A stretch of DNA of 64,000 nucleotides from Advenella sp. S44 (GTDB lineage Bacteria; Pseudomonadota; Gammaproteobacteria; Burkholderiales; Burkholderiaceae_B). Below the pieces are notes generated by a model, which ran no database searches, was not told the DNA's origin, and saw only the letters and a program-made list of their open reading frames with translations. Position numbers and translations under genes: made by a program. How positions within the stretch are numbered: position 1 is the stretch's first letter; each line of letters starts with the position of its first letter. Shown here piece after piece: positions 45,460-55,632 of this stretch. The stretch is taken from the NCBI RefSeq assembly GCF_002810445.1, contig NZ_NEXS01000001.1:186001-250000 (forward strand), written 5' to 3'.

Positions 45460-47319
45460 TCAGTTGCGTGTGATTGGTGGCGTAGCGGTCGCCGGCTTAG
45501 CCGTTGCCGAAGCAGGCAATTCGTTTTCGGGTAACGCGGCAGACATCACGATCGCGCCCGGACCGTCGGTTTTGCTGCTGGTGCTGCTGCTGGTGCTGCT
45601 GGTATTGTCGGTGCTGTCGGTATTGCTGGGGTTGCTGGGGTTGCTGGGGTTGCTGGGGTTGCTAACGACGTTATCGATATTATCGGTGTGATCCGCGTTG
45701 CCGCTATTGCCATTGTTATCGCTGTTGTCGCCGTTGTCGCTGTGATCATCATTGCCCGATGCGTCAGACGGCATCCGGGGCTTTTGGGCAGCAGCAGCAT
45801 CAGCAGTTGCAGCTGACGCCTTTTCGGACATGCCGGAAAGGCGGTGCACGTCGACTTCGGTGTTGATCGGCTGCAATGCCGGCATTGTCTTGCTGGCCTT
45901 GGCCGATAGACTCTGGAAGCGATCCACCTTGCCCGTTAGTCCCTGGTTGCCTGCAAAACTGCGGACAACGGCGTTGTAATGCGTGCTTAGCGTGCCAATG
46001 GTGCCACCCAGTTTACTCAGGTGCTCGGCCACCCTGGCCACCTGGTTGTAGACATCGCTGGCCCGCTCCCCAATTGCCTGCGCCTGTTCATTACTATCGG
46101 CCATCATCCATAAGTAAGACACGGTACGCAAAATCGGCATCAATGTCGTATGTGATACCAGAATCACGCCGCGCTCGTACCCGTATTGGAAAATATTCTG
46201 GGCATGTCGCAGGGCCTCGATATAGGCGCCTTCAATCGGCATGAACATCAGTACAAAACCCGGACTCTTCATTCCTTCCAGCGCCGTATAATCCTTGGCG
46301 GCAAGCTGATCGATATGCGAGCGCACGGCGCGCAAATGCGCATCCAGGAACGTTTGCCGCGCCTGCTCTTCGGTGGCGTTGACGGCCTGTTCATAGGACA
46401 CCAGCGAGACTTTGCTGTCGAGCACGATTTTCTTGCCATCGGGCAACAAGACGATGAAATCCGGGTAGTTGGCGCGACCGTCCTCGCTGCGAAACAGCAC
46501 CTGGGTATCGAAATGGGCGCCCTTGTGCAGGCCGGCCGCCTCCAGCGCGCTTTCCAATTGCATCTCGCCCCAATTGCCAAGGGCCTTTTTATCGCCCTTG
46601 AGCGCACGCGCCAGCGCCTGCGCATCGTGGGTCATTTTCATGCCCATATCCATCAACTGGCCAATTTGCGAGCGTAACAGGCTATGCCCCTGCAGCGACT
46701 GGTCATGCACTTCATTGACGCGGGTCTGAAACCGGTCAATCTGCTCACGCAAAGGTTGCAGCAGCCCTTCGATAGACTGGCGGCTGTTACGCGAGAACGC
46801 CTGTTCCTTTTCCTCGAAGATGCGTGAAGCCAAATTGCGAAACTCGGTGCTCAGCTGTTCCCGGGACGCTTCAAACTGCGCGCGCATGGCATCCAGGCTT
46901 TGCGCCTTGTAGGCGTAATCTGCCTGTAGCGAAATATGCTGTTTTTCAAGCGCATTGCGGTCCGCCTCCAGATCACGCAATTGCGTTTCCAGCCGGGCCA
47001 GCTTGTCGGCCTGCACCGCATTGTGCTGTTGGGCGTGCATCGCATCGCTGCGCGTAGCCGCCAGCTGACTGGCCAGTTCGTCCTTCTGCGCATCCAGCCC
47101 TCGATATTGCGTTTGCAATTGTTCGTGACGCAGCTGCTCCTGCTCATGCAAGCGATCACGCTCGGCCAGCAACTCCTGCAGGCCGGCGGCACGAGCCCGT
47201 GCCGTGGCAAGTCGATAATTCATGAACAAGGCGCATAGCAAAACGCCCGCCAGCCCACCGGCCACGACAAGAAGCCACAGCAGGGGCAGGGCCTGTAATG
47301 CACTTACCATGTCATTCAT
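45460..47319 (-). CDS. rmuC: DNA recombination protein RmuC with repetitive C-terminal tail
   Basis: A 619-residue RmuC. It has an N-terminal membrane segment (LPLLWLLVVAGGLAGVLLCA), a long coiled coil (about 35-190) and the RmuC nuclease-like domain (KALGNWGEMQLESALEAAG to GTLSTHYNAVV). After about residue 490 comes an unusual tail of over 100 residues rich in Asp, Asn and Ser, including a run of SNP tripeptides. E. coli RmuC (about 475 residues) lacks such a tail. The protein limits inversions at inverted repeats. The start at 47319 has GGAG 7 nt upstream. It converges on the aminotransferase gene. Confidence 0.88.
   Translation of the reverse strand: MNDMVSALQALPLLWLLVVAGGLAGVLLCALFMNYRLATARARAAGLQELLAERDRLHEQEQLRHEQLQTQYRGLDAQKDELASQLAATRSDAMHAQQHNAVQADKLARLETQLRDLEADRNALEKQHISLQADYAYKAQSLDAMRAQFEASREQLSTEFRNLASRIFEEKEQAFSRNSRQSIEGLLQPLREQIDRFQTRVNEVHDQSLQGHSLLRSQIGQLMDMGMKMTHDAQALARALKGDKKALGNWGEMQLESALEAAGLHKGAHFDTQVLFRSEDGRANYPDFIVLLPDGKKIVLDSKVSLVSYEQAVNATEEQARQTFLDAHLRAVRSHIDQLAAKDYTALEGMKSPGFVLMFMPIEGAYIEALRHAQNIFQYGYERGVILVSHTTLMPILRTVSYLWMMADSNEQAQAIGERASDVYNQVARVAEHLSKLGGTIGTLSTHYNAVVRSFAGNQGLTGKVDRFQSLSAKASKTMPALQPINTEVDVHRLSGMSEKASAATADAAAAQKPRMPSDASGNDDHSDNGDNSDNNGNSGNADHTDNIDNVVSNPSNPSNPSNPSNTDSTDNTSSTSSSTSSKTDGPGAIVMSAALPENELPASATAKPATATPPITRN
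45622..45663 (+). repeat. 9-bp tandem repeat inside rmuC
   Basis: The unit GTTGCTGGG is repeated about 4.7 times in tandem with one base difference in the first copy. It encodes Ser-Asn-Pro repeats in the RmuC tail. As the unit is a multiple of three, gain or loss of copies would alter tail length without a frameshift. Adjacent GCTGCTGGT-type repeats continue the low complexity. Confidence 0.85.
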
Positions 47320-47795
47320 GCGCGCACTCCGGCATGGACCGATGGCAGACATGCCCCGGCATTATCAGCCGACGGATGGCACTCGTTGACATGACAATGG
47401 TGATGAAAAGACAGAACAGACAAACACATAACGGCAAGACCCTGGAAACCTGCCTGACAATCAGGCATGTCATGCATTCTAGCGCAAACGCACCACGGTG
47501 GCACGACCGGAAGAAAGGCCGTCATGCTGCCAAATCAAGACAGCGCAACATGATGTGTATGACTTTTGCCAAATCGTGGGTCTCCCTATAACCTTTGATA
47601 ACCCGAGGCTCGCGTCTGGCGGCCAAGCGGCCGTGGCCGCCGCCGTCGCGGTACGTCGATTATGCAACAAAGCGCTCCGGCAGGGGTAACAGCGGATTAC
47701 TACAGGCGTCTGGCCCGGCGCGAAAGACCGCGCACAAACGCATCGGGGCTGCATCGCTGCAGCCCCCCGTCCTTCAAACAGGTAGAGCGCGCTTA
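47320..47795. other. Intergenic region between metQ and rmuC
   Basis: A 476-bp gap with both flanking genes on the minus strand. Apart from the hairpin after metQ (47745-47766) I find no gene or convincing repeat. A promoter for rmuC is expected here but no near-consensus pair stands out. Confidence 0.4.
47745..47766 (-). terminator. Hairpin after metQ, probable terminator
   Basis: A perfect 9-bp stem, GGGGCTGCA / TGCAGCCCC with a 4-nt loop, lies about 30 nt past the metQ stop. On the minus strand it is followed by a poor T tract (GATGCGTTTGTG), so it may be a weak terminator or an mRNA 3'-protecting hairpin. Confidence 0.55.
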
Positions 47796-48584
47796 TCAGA
47801 ATGCAGGGACGATCGCACCCTTGTATTTTTCTTCAATGAATTTTTTCACATCTTCTGTCTGCAGCACCTGGATCAACTTCTGGATAGCCGGTGACTTGGC
47901 TTTGTCTTCTGTGGTGGCCACCAGGTTCGCATAAGGAGAATCAGCGCCTTCAATAAACAAGGCGTCTTTGGTCGGATTCAATCCCGCTTCCAGCGCGTAG
48001 TTAGTGTTGATCAGCGCCAGATCGACGTCGTCCAGTACGCGTGGCAATGTGGCCGCTTCCAGTTCCTTGAATTTCAGGTTCTTGGTGTTATCCGTTACAT
48101 CCCTTGCGGTTGCCAGCAAATTGGCGGGATCTTTCAGCTTGAGCAGACCCTGCTTTTGCAGCAGCAGCAATGCGCGAGCGCCATTGGAAGGATCGTTCGG
48201 GATGGCGACAGTCGCGCCGTCTTTGAGTTCGGAAATCGCCTTGATTTTTTTGGAGTACGCGCCAAAGGGCTCTACATGGATCAGGCCCACAGGAACCAGG
48301 TTTGTGCCCTTTTCCTTATTGAAGGTGTCCAGGTAAGGCTTATGCTGAAAAAAATTGGCGTCCAGCTGTTTATCTGCAACCTGCTGGTTGGGCTGAACAT
48401 AATCGGTAAACACCTTAACCGTCAGATCGACCCCTTCCTTGGCCAGTGCCGGCTTGATGTGCTCAAGCAGTTCGGCATGTGGCACCGGCGTGGCGGCAAT
48501 GCTCAGTTTTTCATTGGCCATGACTGACAAGCTGACCAGAGAACTGGCCACAAGCAGGCCGCCCAGAATGCGTTTTAAGTTCAT
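47796..48584 (-). CDS. metQ: Methionine-type ABC transporter binding protein MetQ
   Basis: A 262-residue NlpA/MetQ-family binding protein. A signal peptide ends near VMANE, followed by LSIAATPVPHAELLEHIKPAL, the family start, and LDANFFQHKPYLD. There is no lipobox cysteine, so it is a soluble periplasmic protein rather than a lipoprotein as in E. coli. AAGGAG precedes the ATG at 48584. It is the last gene of the metNIQ operon. Confidence 0.9.
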   Translation of the reverse strand: MNLKRILGGLLVASSLVSLSVMANEKLSIAATPVPHAELLEHIKPALAKEGVDLTVKVFTDYVQPNQQVADKQLDANFFQHKPYLDTFNKEKGTNLVPVGLIHVEPFGAYSKKIKAISELKDGATVAIPNDPSNGARALLLLQKQGLLKLKDPANLLATARDVTDNTKNLKFKELEAATLPRVLDDVDLALINTNYALEAGLNPTKDALFIEGADSPYANLVATTEDKAKSPAIQKLIQVLQTEDVKKFIEEKYKGAIVPAF

Positions 48585-48602
48585 TTGCAATACTCCTTAT
48601 TG

Positions 48603-49262
48603 CTATTTTCGGTTGAAATGTTGAACCAGATAATCCCCTACGGTCTGCACCAACTGGACCATGAGGATCAGAATTACCACAGTAATAATCATCACTTCAG
48701 TTTGATAGCGCTGATACCCGAAACGGATGGCCAGATCGCCCAGGCCGCCGCCGCCAATCACGCCTGACATCGCCGAATAACTGATGAGCATGATCGTGGT
48801 CACCACCACCGCACTGATGATGCCTGTGGTGGCCTCGGGCAACAACGCCCACAACACGGTTTGTCGCGAATCGGCGCCCATGGCACGGCACGCTTCGGAA
48901 ATGCCCGGGTCCAGCTCACGCAGCACGTTCTCAACCAGCCGCGCGAAAAAGGGGGCTGCGCCAACCACCAGCGGAGGTATCGCCCCGCCTACGCCGAGCG
49001 CACTGCCCATAATGAGCCGTGTAAACGGAATCAGCACGATCAGCAGAATCAGAAACGGCACCGAACGCAGTACATTTACAACCAGTGACACGGACTGGTA
49101 AATGGGTTTGTTAGCCAGCAGTTGCCGATCGCTGGTCAGAAACAGGTAAACGCCCAGTGGCAGGCCGATAGCAATGGTCCACAACAGCGACCAGCCGGTC
49201 ATCAAAAGTGTATCGATTGTGGCCTCGCCAATCAGGGGCCAGTCCAGCGTACTCCAGTTCAT
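48603..49262 (-). CDS. metI: Methionine-type ABC transporter permease MetI
   Basis: A 219-residue inner-membrane permease with about five hydrophobic segments and the binding-protein-dependent transport signature EACRAMGADSRQTVLWALLPEA. Its ATG overlaps the metN stop by ATGA. It works with MetN and MetQ to import methionine or related compounds. Confidence 0.92.
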   Translation of the reverse strand: MNWSTLDWPLIGEATIDTLLMTGWSLLWTIAIGLPLGVYLFLTSDRQLLANKPIYQSVSLVVNVLRSVPFLILLIVLIPFTRLIMGSALGVGGAIPPLVVGAAPFFARLVENVLRELDPGISEACRAMGADSRQTVLWALLPEATTGIISAVVVTTIMLISYSAMSGVIGGGGLGDLAIRFGYQRYQTEVMIITVVILILMVQLVQTVGDYLVQHFNRK

Positions 49263-50269
49263 ACTCTCAACACCTCATAATGGACCTGATTGGCCCGGAA
49301 AAAGGCTTCCAGCGGCGCATAGCTGGCTGGATCGGCATCGACGGCCAGCACCAATTGGCCGTAGGGCGTATCCTTGATTTTTCCGACCGCGCCCTGCAGG
49401 ATGCTCAGGTTCACGTTCAGGTCGCGGCTAGCCTGACTCAGCAAAGGCTGCGCCGTACTGTGGCCCCGGTATGTCAGGCGCACGATATGACCTGGCACGC
49501 CTTCGGTTAGCGCTTTCCAGCCATCGGCATCCACTCCGCTTTCGGAAAGCAGCGACAAAGTCGTCGCATGTTGCGGGTGCAAAAATACGTCCAGCACCTC
49601 GCCCGATTCCGCGATGCGGCCGTGGTCGATGATCGCTACGCGATCGCAGACGCTGCGGATCACATCCATGCTATGGGTAATCAATACCACCGTTATCCCA
49701 AAGCGCTGGTTGATATCCAGCAGCAGGTTCAATATGGATTGGGTCGTTTCCGGATCCAGGGCGCTGGTGGCTTCGTCACAAAGCAGCAGCTCTGGCTCGT
49801 TGGCCAGTGCCCGGGCGATGCCTACGCGCTGTTGTTGCCCGCCCGAAAGCTGTCTGGGGTACTTGTACGCATGTCCTTCCAAGCCGACCAGCTGCAACAA
49901 CGCCATGGCCCGCTTTGTTCTTTCCTTGCTGTCCATGCCTGCAAGACGCAGCGGAAAGGCCACATTCTGCAGAACAGTGCGGCTGGTAAGCAGATTGAAG
50001 TGCTGAAATACCATGCCGATTTTATGACGCAGGGTGCGCAGTGACGCTTCACTGATTTTGGTAATGTCCTGTCCGTGCAGCAGCACACTGCCGCTACTGG
50101 GACGCTCCAGCAGATTGAGCATGCGGATAAGGGTGCTTTTGCCTGCACCAGAGCGACCAATAATGCCGAAAATTTCACCCTGCGCGATGTCTAGGCTGAC
50201 GCCAGACAGCGCCTCGATGACTTTGTCGCCGGACGCGTAGGATTTATAAATATTTTTTAGCTCAATCAA
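49259..50269 (-). CDS. metN: Methionine-type ABC transporter ATPase MetN
   Basis: A 336-residue ATPase. Walker A GRSGAGKST, signature LSGGQQQRVGIARAL and Walker B LLCDEATSALDP are intact, and the C-terminal 90 residues form the NIL/ACT-like regulatory domain that binds methionine and inhibits transport. It is the first gene of metNIQ. The promoter should lie in the A+T-rich stretch just upstream (50285-50370), which includes a TAATATAAAA element. Confidence 0.93.
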   Translation of the reverse strand: MIELKNIYKSYASGDKVIEALSGVSLDIAQGEIFGIIGRSGAGKSTLIRMLNLLERPSSGSVLLHGQDITKISEASLRTLRHKIGMVFQHFNLLTSRTVLQNVAFPLRLAGMDSKERTKRAMALLQLVGLEGHAYKYPRQLSGGQQQRVGIARALANEPELLLCDEATSALDPETTQSILNLLLDINQRFGITVVLITHSMDVIRSVCDRVAIIDHGRIAESGEVLDVFLHPQHATTLSLLSESGVDADGWKALTEGVPGHIVRLTYRGHSTAQPLLSQASRDLNVNLSILQGAVGKIKDTPYGQLVLAVDADPASYAPLEAFFRANQVHYEVLRV

Positions 50270-50661
50270 CGTGCATACTCTGAAAGCGGTGTTGTTGTAA
50301 CGAATTTTATATTACCAGTACAAATTTGTTTTTATTTGAATATTTCTTATGGAAATATAGAATGGATAAAAAATCAAGTGCGGTAAATGCCCCAATCGAT
50401 CAACGCCCCTGCGGCCTTGTAAGCCCCGGACCGTCCGTCAGCATTCACGATGCCATCGTAAGCGCTGCGTACAGGATAGCTTGGCGCGCTTTCTGCGCAT
50501 GACCACATTAGCCACATTAGCCACATTAGCCACATTAGCCACATTAGCCACATTGACCGCATTAATCGCAGTGTCGTCTCTACCGTCTATTGCGCTATTC
50601 TGCCACAATCGTGCACGGCTGACGCTGCGGCATTATGTTTTGCCTTGCTTGCCCGCAAAAG
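50270..50661. promoter_or_regulatory. metN upstream region and rearrangement junction
   Basis: The first 100 bp are A+T-rich with TAATATAAAA and a palindrome ACAAATTTGT (50320-50329) upstream of metN. Beyond that lies the tandem repeat at 50503-50556. This stretch is where the gene order leaves the ribosomal str operon, so it is one edge of the segment that separates rpsJ from rplC. No gene is supported. Confidence 0.4.
50503..50556 (+). repeat. 9-bp tandem repeat array
   Basis: The unit CCACATTAG occurs five times exactly in tandem (50503-50547), followed by a sixth copy that differs in its last two bases. The array lies in non-coding DNA about 100 bp past the terminator behind rpsJ. Any open frame through it reads only MWL repeats. 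It may be a slippage-prone minisatellite or a multi-site binding array. Confidence 0.85.
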
Positions 50662-50689
50662 AAAATACCGTGCCAGGGCACGGTATTTT
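50662..50689 (-). terminator. Terminator after rpsJ
   Basis: A near-perfect 13-bp stem (50662-50674 with 50677-50689, arms starting AAAATACCGTGCC) lies about 60 nt past the rpsJ stop and is flanked by A and T runs on both sides. It should stop transcription of the str-type operon after rpsJ and may work in both directions. Confidence 0.85.
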
Positions 50690-50749
50690 ATGGCCAGCGA
50701 GCCATCGCCAGGGCGGCAGATCAGACCGGCCAATGAACAACCATTTGTC

Positions 50750-51061
50750 TTATTGCAGTGCGATTTCTACATCAACACCAGCAGGCAAATCCAGGCGCAT
50801 CAGCGCGTCAACGGTTTTATCTGTTGGATCAACGATGTCCATCAGACGTTGGTGCGTACGGATTTCGAACTGGTCACGTGATGTTTTGTTCACGTGAGGT
50901 GAACGCAGTACGTCGTAGCGTTTAATGCGGGTTGGCAGTGGTACGGGACCACGGACAACAGCACCGGTGCGCTTTGCAGTATCCACGATCTCGGCAGCTG
51001 ACTGGTCGATAAGTTTGTAGTCAAATGCTTTAAGGCGAATACGGATTTTCTGGTTTTTCAT
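50750..51061 (-). CDS. rpsJ: 30S ribosomal protein S10 / NusE
   Basis: A 103-residue S10, also the antitermination factor NusE. Recognised from [28 protein letters not shown] and [22 protein letters not shown]. It normally leads the S10 operon, with rplC next. Here it is the last gene of the str-type operon and is followed by a terminator. It stands 99 bp after tuf. Confidence 0.97.
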   Translation of the reverse strand: MKNQKIRIRLKAFDYKLIDQSAAEIVDTAKRTGAVVRGPVPLPTRIKRYDVLRSPHVNKTSRDQFEIRTHQRLMDIVDPTDKTVDALMRLDLPAGVDVEIALQ

Positions 51062-51160
51062 GGGAATTCCTAAAGAACAATTATAAAGAACGAACTACCT
51101 GATCGGGGCAGCGACAAAGATGACCGACAGTCCGAAGACTGCCGGTTGCATCTGTAAATA

Positions 51161-52351
51161 TTACTTCGTGATTTTGGCAACCACGCCGGCGCCAACGGTA
51201 CGGCCGCCTTCGCGAATCGCGAAACGCAGACCTTCTTCCATGGCGATCGGGGCAATCAGCTCAACGTCCATTGATACGTTATCGCCAGGCAGAACCATTT
51301 CTTTGTCCTCTGGCAGCTTGATCGTGCCAGTTACGTCCGTTGTACGGAAGTAAAACTGCGGACGATAGCCCTGGAAGAAGGGGGTGTGACGACCGCCTTC
51401 CTCTTTGGACAGAATATACACCTCGGCGGCAAAGCCGGTGTGCGGCTTGATCGAACCGGGCTTGGCCAGAACCTGACCACGCTCAACGTCTTCACGCTTC
51501 GTACCACGCAGCAAAATACCCACGTTATCGCCCGCCTGACCTTCGTCCAGCAGCTTGCGGAACATTTCCACGCCCGTGCAAGTGGTTTTGACGGTGTCCT
51601 TGATACCGACGATTTCAATCTCTTCGCCAACCTTAACAATACCGCGCTCAATACGGCCTGTGACCACCGTACCACGACCAGAGATCGAGAATACGTCTTC
51701 TACGGGCATCAGGAATGTACCGTCTACGGCACGCTCTGGCGTCGGGATGTAGCTATCGAGTGCTTCGGCCAGCTGCAGGATGGCTTGCTTGCCCAGTGGG
51801 CCTTCGTCGCCTTCCAGTGCCAGTTTGGCTGAACCCTTGATGACCGGTGTGTCGTCGCCGGGGAAGTCGTATTTGGACAGCAGCTCGCGCACTTCCATTT
51901 CGACCAGCTCCAGCAGCTCCTCATCGTCAACCATGTCCGCTTTGTTCAGGAACACAACAATGTACGGCACGCCAACCTGACGTGACAGCAGGATGTGCTC
52001 ACGCGTCTGGGGCATTGGGCCGTCAGCGGCCGAACATACCAGGATCGCGCCGTCCATCTGCGCAGCACCCGTGATCATGTTTTTAACATAGTCGGCGTGG
52101 CCCGGGCAGTCTACGTGGGCGTAGTGGCGGGTGTCGGTCTCGTACTCAACGTGAGACGTGTTGATCGTGATACCACGCGCTTTTTCTTCAGGCGCCGCGT
52201 CAATCTGGTCGTAGCCTTTGGCTTCGCCGCCAAAGTGCTTGGACAATACCGTTGTAATCGCCGCTGTCAGCGTTGTTTTGCCATGGTCAACGTGACCAAT
52301 CGTACCTACGTTTACGTGTGGTTTGGTACGTTCAAACTTACCTTTTGCCAT
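51161..52351 (-). CDS. tuf: Translation elongation factor Tu
   Basis: A 396-residue EF-Tu, which delivers aminoacyl-tRNA to the ribosome. It shows the G1 motif [17 protein letters not shown] (G3), NKADM (G4) and the family C terminus [10 protein letters not shown]. It lies 88 bp after fusA. Many betaproteobacteria carry a second copy elsewhere, which cannot be judged here. Confidence 0.98.
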   Translation of the reverse strand: MAKGKFERTKPHVNVGTIGHVDHGKTTLTAAITTVLSKHFGGEAKGYDQIDAAPEEKARGITINTSHVEYETDTRHYAHVDCPGHADYVKNMITGAAQMDGAILVCSAADGPMPQTREHILLSRQVGVPYIVVFLNKADMVDDEELLELVEMEVRELLSKYDFPGDDTPVIKGSAKLALEGDEGPLGKQAILQLAEALDSYIPTPERAVDGTFLMPVEDVFSISGRGTVVTGRIERGIVKVGEEIEIVGIKDTVKTTCTGVEMFRKLLDEGQAGDNVGILLRGTKREDVERGQVLAKPGSIKPHTGFAAEVYILSKEEGGRHTPFFQGYRPQFYFRTTDVTGTIKLPEDKEMVLPGDNVSMDVELIAPIAMEEGLRFAIREGGRTVGAGVVAKITK

Positions 52352-52439
52352 AATATCTATCCAATACTTAATCTATCTGAATATGAAAACGTTGCGCCTG
52401 TCTGAATCTTTTGCAGAGCAGGCGCAACACCTGTTGTGT

Positions 52440-54545
52440 TTATTTGCTGCGGGCGCTGATGACTTCTTCGGCAACGTTCTTAGGCGCTTCAGCGTATTGC
52501 TTGAATTCCATCGTGTACGTTGCGCGACCCTGTGTCAGAGAACGCAGATTGGTTGCATAACCAAACATTTCTGCCAGCGGCACTTCGGCTTTAATCACTT
52601 TGCCGCCGCCAACCATGTCGTCCATGCCCTGAACCATACCTCGGCGTGAGGACAGATCGCCCATCACAGTACCGGCGTAATCTTCAGGTGTTTCCACTTC
52701 CACTGCCATCATCGGCTCCAGCAGAACCGCCTGGGCCTTGCGCATCCCTTCCTTGAAGGCCATGGATGCGGCCATGCGGAAGGCATTTTCGTTCGAGTCA
52801 ACGTCATGGTAAGAACCGAAGAACAGCGTTACCTTGATATCAACAACCGGGTATCCGGCGACGACACCGGCAGACAGGGTTTCCTGAATACCTTTGTCAA
52901 CAGCAGGGATGTATTCACGAGGAACCACACCGCCCTTGATCGCGTCAACGAATTCGTAACCGGCGCCACCAGGAGGCAGCGGCTCCAGTTTCAGTACAAC
53001 GTGACCATACTGACCACGACCACCGGACTGTTTAACGAACTTGCCTTCAACTTCTTCACATACCTTGCGAATGGTTTCACGGTAGGCCACTTGTGGTTTA
53101 CCCACGTTGGCGTCTACGTTAAACTCGCGCCTCATGCGATCTACCAGAATTTCCAGGTGCAGCTCGCCCATACCGGAAATAATGGTTTGGCCTGATTCTT
53201 CGTCACTGCGCACGCGGAAGGAAGGATCCTCTGCGGCCAGACGAGACAGGGCCATACCCATTCTTTCCTGGTCAGCCTTGGTTTTTGGCTCAACTGCCTG
53301 TGAAATCACGGGCTCTGGAAACTCCATGCGCTCGAGCATGATATGAGAATCCAGGTCACACAGCGTTTCGCCTGTTGTCACGTCTTTCAGACCGACCACA
53401 GCGGCGATGTCGCCAGCCAGAACTTCCTTGATTTCTTCGCGGTTATTCGCATGCATCTGCAGAATCCGGCCGATACGCTCTTTTTTGCCCTTGATGGGGT
53501 TATAGACCGTATCTCCAGAGCTCAGCACGCCGGAGTACACGCGCACGAAAGTCAGCTGACCAACGAAAGGATCGGTCATCAGCTTGAATGCCAGCGCTGA
53601 GAATTTTTCCTTGTCTTCGGCCTTGCGGGTAACAGGATTACCTGCATCGTCTTCGCCGGTAACAGGAGGAATATCGGCCGGAGACGGCAGATAGTCAATC
53701 ACTGCATCCAGCATGCGCTGCACGCCTTTGTTCTTGAAGGCAGTACCGCAAAGCATTGGCTGAATTTCACATGCAATGGTACGGTCGCGAATCGCCTTGT
53801 TGATTTCAGCTTCGGTCAGCTCGCCGCTCTCAAGGTATTTGTCCATGAGTTCTTCGGAAGCTTCGGCAGCCGTTTCAACCAGTTTTTCGCGCCATTCATT
53901 GGCTGTATCCACCAGTTCAGCAGGAATATCCAGGTATTCAAACTTGGTACCCTGGCTGGCGTCGTCCCAGACGATGGCTTTCATCTTGATCAGATCGACC
54001 ACGCCTTTGAAGCCGTCTTCTGCGCCGATAGGCAGAACGATAGGCACAGGATGGGCGCGCAAGCGGTTTTTCAGCTGGTCATAGACCTTGAAGAAATTGG
54101 CGCCGGTGCGGTCCATTTTGTTCACAAAGGCCAGACGAGGCACTTTGTACTTGTTAGCCTGACGCCATACAGTTTCAGATTGCGGCTGAACGCCGCCTAC
54201 TGCGCAGTAGACCATGCAGGCACCATCGAGCACACGCATGGAACGTTCAACTTCAATCGTGAAGTCAACGTGTCCCGGGGTGTCAATAATATTGATGCGG
54301 TGTTCCGGATAGTTACCCGCCATGCCCCGCCAGAAAGCGGTGGTCGCGGCTGAAGTAATGGTAATACCGCGTTCCTGTTCCTGCTCCATCCAGTCCATGG
54401 TGGCTGCACCATCGTGCACTTCACCAATTTTGTGGCTCACACCGGTATAAAACAGAATACGTTCTGTCGTTGTGGTTTTACCAGCGTCAATATGGGCAGA
54501 AATACCGATGTTGCGGTATCGTTCGAGCGGGGTTTTGCGGGCCAT
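52440..54545 (-). CDS. fusA: Translation elongation factor G
   Basis: A 701-residue EF-G that drives translocation and recycling. G1 [16 protein letters not shown]3 DTPGHVDF and G4 NKMDRTGA are intact, and domains II-V follow to [17 protein letters not shown]. It is 15 bp after rpsG. Length is normal for the family. Confidence 0.98.
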   Translation of the reverse strand: MARKTPLERYRNIGISAHIDAGKTTTTERILFYTGVSHKIGEVHDGAATMDWMEQEQERGITITSAATTAFWRGMAGNYPEHRINIIDTPGHVDFTIEVERSMRVLDGACMVYCAVGGVQPQSETVWRQANKYKVPRLAFVNKMDRTGANFFKVYDQLKNRLRAHPVPIVLPIGAEDGFKGVVDLIKMKAIVWDDASQGTKFEYLDIPAELVDTANEWREKLVETAAEASEELMDKYLESGELTEAEINKAIRDRTIACEIQPMLCGTAFKNKGVQRMLDAVIDYLPSPADIPPVTGEDDAGNPVTRKAEDKEKFSALAFKLMTDPFVGQLTFVRVYSGVLSSGDTVYNPIKGKKERIGRILQMHANNREEIKEVLAGDIAAVVGLKDVTTGETLCDLDSHIMLERMEFPEPVISQAVEPKTKADQERMGMALSRLAAEDPSFRVRSDEESGQTIISGMGELHLEILVDRMRREFNVDANVGKPQVAYRETIRKVCEEVEGKFVKQSGGRGQYGHVVLKLEPLPPGGAGYEFVDAIKGGVVPREYIPAVDKGIQETLSAGVVAGYPVVDIKVTLFFGSYHDVDSNENAFRMAASMAFKEGMRKAQAVLLEPMMAVEVETPEDYAGTVMGDLSSRRGMVQGMDDMVGGGKVIKAEVPLAEMFGYATNLRSLTQGRATYTMEFKQYAEAPKNVAEEVISARSK

Positions 54546-54560
54546 GGTTGTGTCCTTAAT

Positions 54561-55031
54561 TTACCAGCGGAAATGGGAGAAGGCTTTGTTAGCCTCTGCC
54601 ATTTTGTGTGTGTCTTCACGCTTTTTCATTGCAGAGCCACGGCCTTCGGCCGCATCCATCAGTTCCCCGGCAAGACGAAGGTCCATGGATTTTTCACCGC
54701 GTTTTTTAGCGGCTTCACGCAGCCAGCGCATTGCCAGCGCGAGGCGACGAACAGGACGGACTTCGACGGGTACCTGATAGTTGGCACCACCCACGCGACG
54801 GCTTTTTACCTCGACGATGGGTTTGATGTTGCTGATTGCCAGGTTGAACACTTCAATAGGTTCTTTACCTGTTTTGGCCTGAACATGATCAAGCGCGCCA
54901 TAAATGATACGTTCTGCGACGGCTTTTTTGCCTGCCAGCATGACAACGTTCATGAATTTTGCAAGATCAACACTGCCGAATTTTGGATCAGGCAGGATCT
55001 CGCGTTTTGGTACTTCGCGACGACGTGGCAT
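54561..55031 (-). CDS. rpsG: 30S ribosomal protein S7
   Basis: A 156-residue S7, organiser of the 30S head. Recognised from [35 protein letters not shown] and [16 protein letters not shown]. It follows rpsL after a relatively long 186-bp gap in which I see no gene. Confidence 0.97.
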   Translation of the reverse strand: MPRRREVPKREILPDPKFGSVDLAKFMNVVMLAGKKAVAERIIYGALDHVQAKTGKEPIEVFNLAISNIKPIVEVKSRRVGGANYQVPVEVRPVRRLALAMRWLREAAKKRGEKSMDLRLAGELMDAAEGRGSAMKKREDTHKMAEANKAFSHFRW

Positions 55032-55217
55032 TGTACTTCCTTAGAGTGTCTGTTTCAGTTGAACCACTTGCGTGGCCGTGGCTGCCTATATGAGAGGTCA
55101 GCCCCTTACGTACCGCAGATAATTTTTTCTCGCAGCTGCGGCTGCACGCTTACCAACCGGTGGGAAGGAAGCATTGTGTGCGTGGGCACCAATCCGGCTA
55201 AAACCGTTAAAAGCGGA

Positions 55218-55595
55218 TTACGCTTTCTTCGGACGTTTTGCACCGTATTTGGAACGCGACTGTTTACGGTCCTTGACACCTTGCAGGTCAAGAGAACCGC
55301 GCACGATGTGATAGCGCACACCCGGGAGGTCTTTTACACGACCGCCACGAACAAGAACCACAGAGTGTTCCTGCAGGTTGTGACCTTCACCACCGATATA
55401 CGAAATGACTTCGAAACCGTTGGTCAAGCGCACTTTGGCAACTTTACGCATCGCAGAGTTAGGTTTTTTAGGTGTGGTGGTATACACGCGAGTGCATACG
55501 CCACGACGCTGAGGGCAGTTTTCAAGTGCAGGACTTTTGCTGCTCTCATGGCTGCTTACGCGCGGTTTACGCACGAGCTGGCTGATGGTTGGCAT
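55218..55595 (-). CDS. rpsL: 30S ribosomal protein S12
   Basis: A 125-residue S12 at the decoding centre. It begins [12 protein letters not shown] and shows [18 protein letters not shown] and [14 protein letters not shown]. The two lysines that are commonly altered in streptomycin-resistant mutants (the positions equal to K43 and K88 in E. coli) are both wild type. First gene of the str-type operon. Confidence 0.98.
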   Translation of the reverse strand: MPTISQLVRKPRVSSHESSKSPALENCPQRRGVCTRVYTTTPKKPNSAMRKVAKVRLTNGFEVISYIGGEGHNLQEHSVVLVRGGRVKDLPGVRYHIVRGSLDLQGVKDRKQSRSKYGAKRPKKA

Positions 55596-55615
55596 GACCT
55601 TCTATCCTATTTCAT

Positions 55616-55632
55616 GTACAGAAAACCTGTAC
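55616..55632. repeat. Inverted repeat in the rpsL leader
   Basis: GTACAG-N5-CTGTAC is a perfect 6-bp inverted repeat with a 5-nt centre, 20 nt upstream of the rpsL ATG. It could form a hairpin in the leader mRNA or be a protein-binding site. No further support. Confidence 0.4.

Noticed and set aside
50503-50556. CRISPR-like repeat
   Set aside because: The units are 9 bp and directly adjacent, with no spacers and no cas genes.
50374-50562. Short minus-strand frame reading repeated MWL
   Set aside because: It only translates the 9-bp tandem repeat; no ribosome site and no sensible protein around it.
24234-50749. Genomic island or integrated element between the two ribosomal halves
   Set aside because: No integrase, transposase or flanking tRNA is visible, and the segment contains typical core genes such as rmuC and metNIQ, so a rearrangement is as likely as an acquired island.
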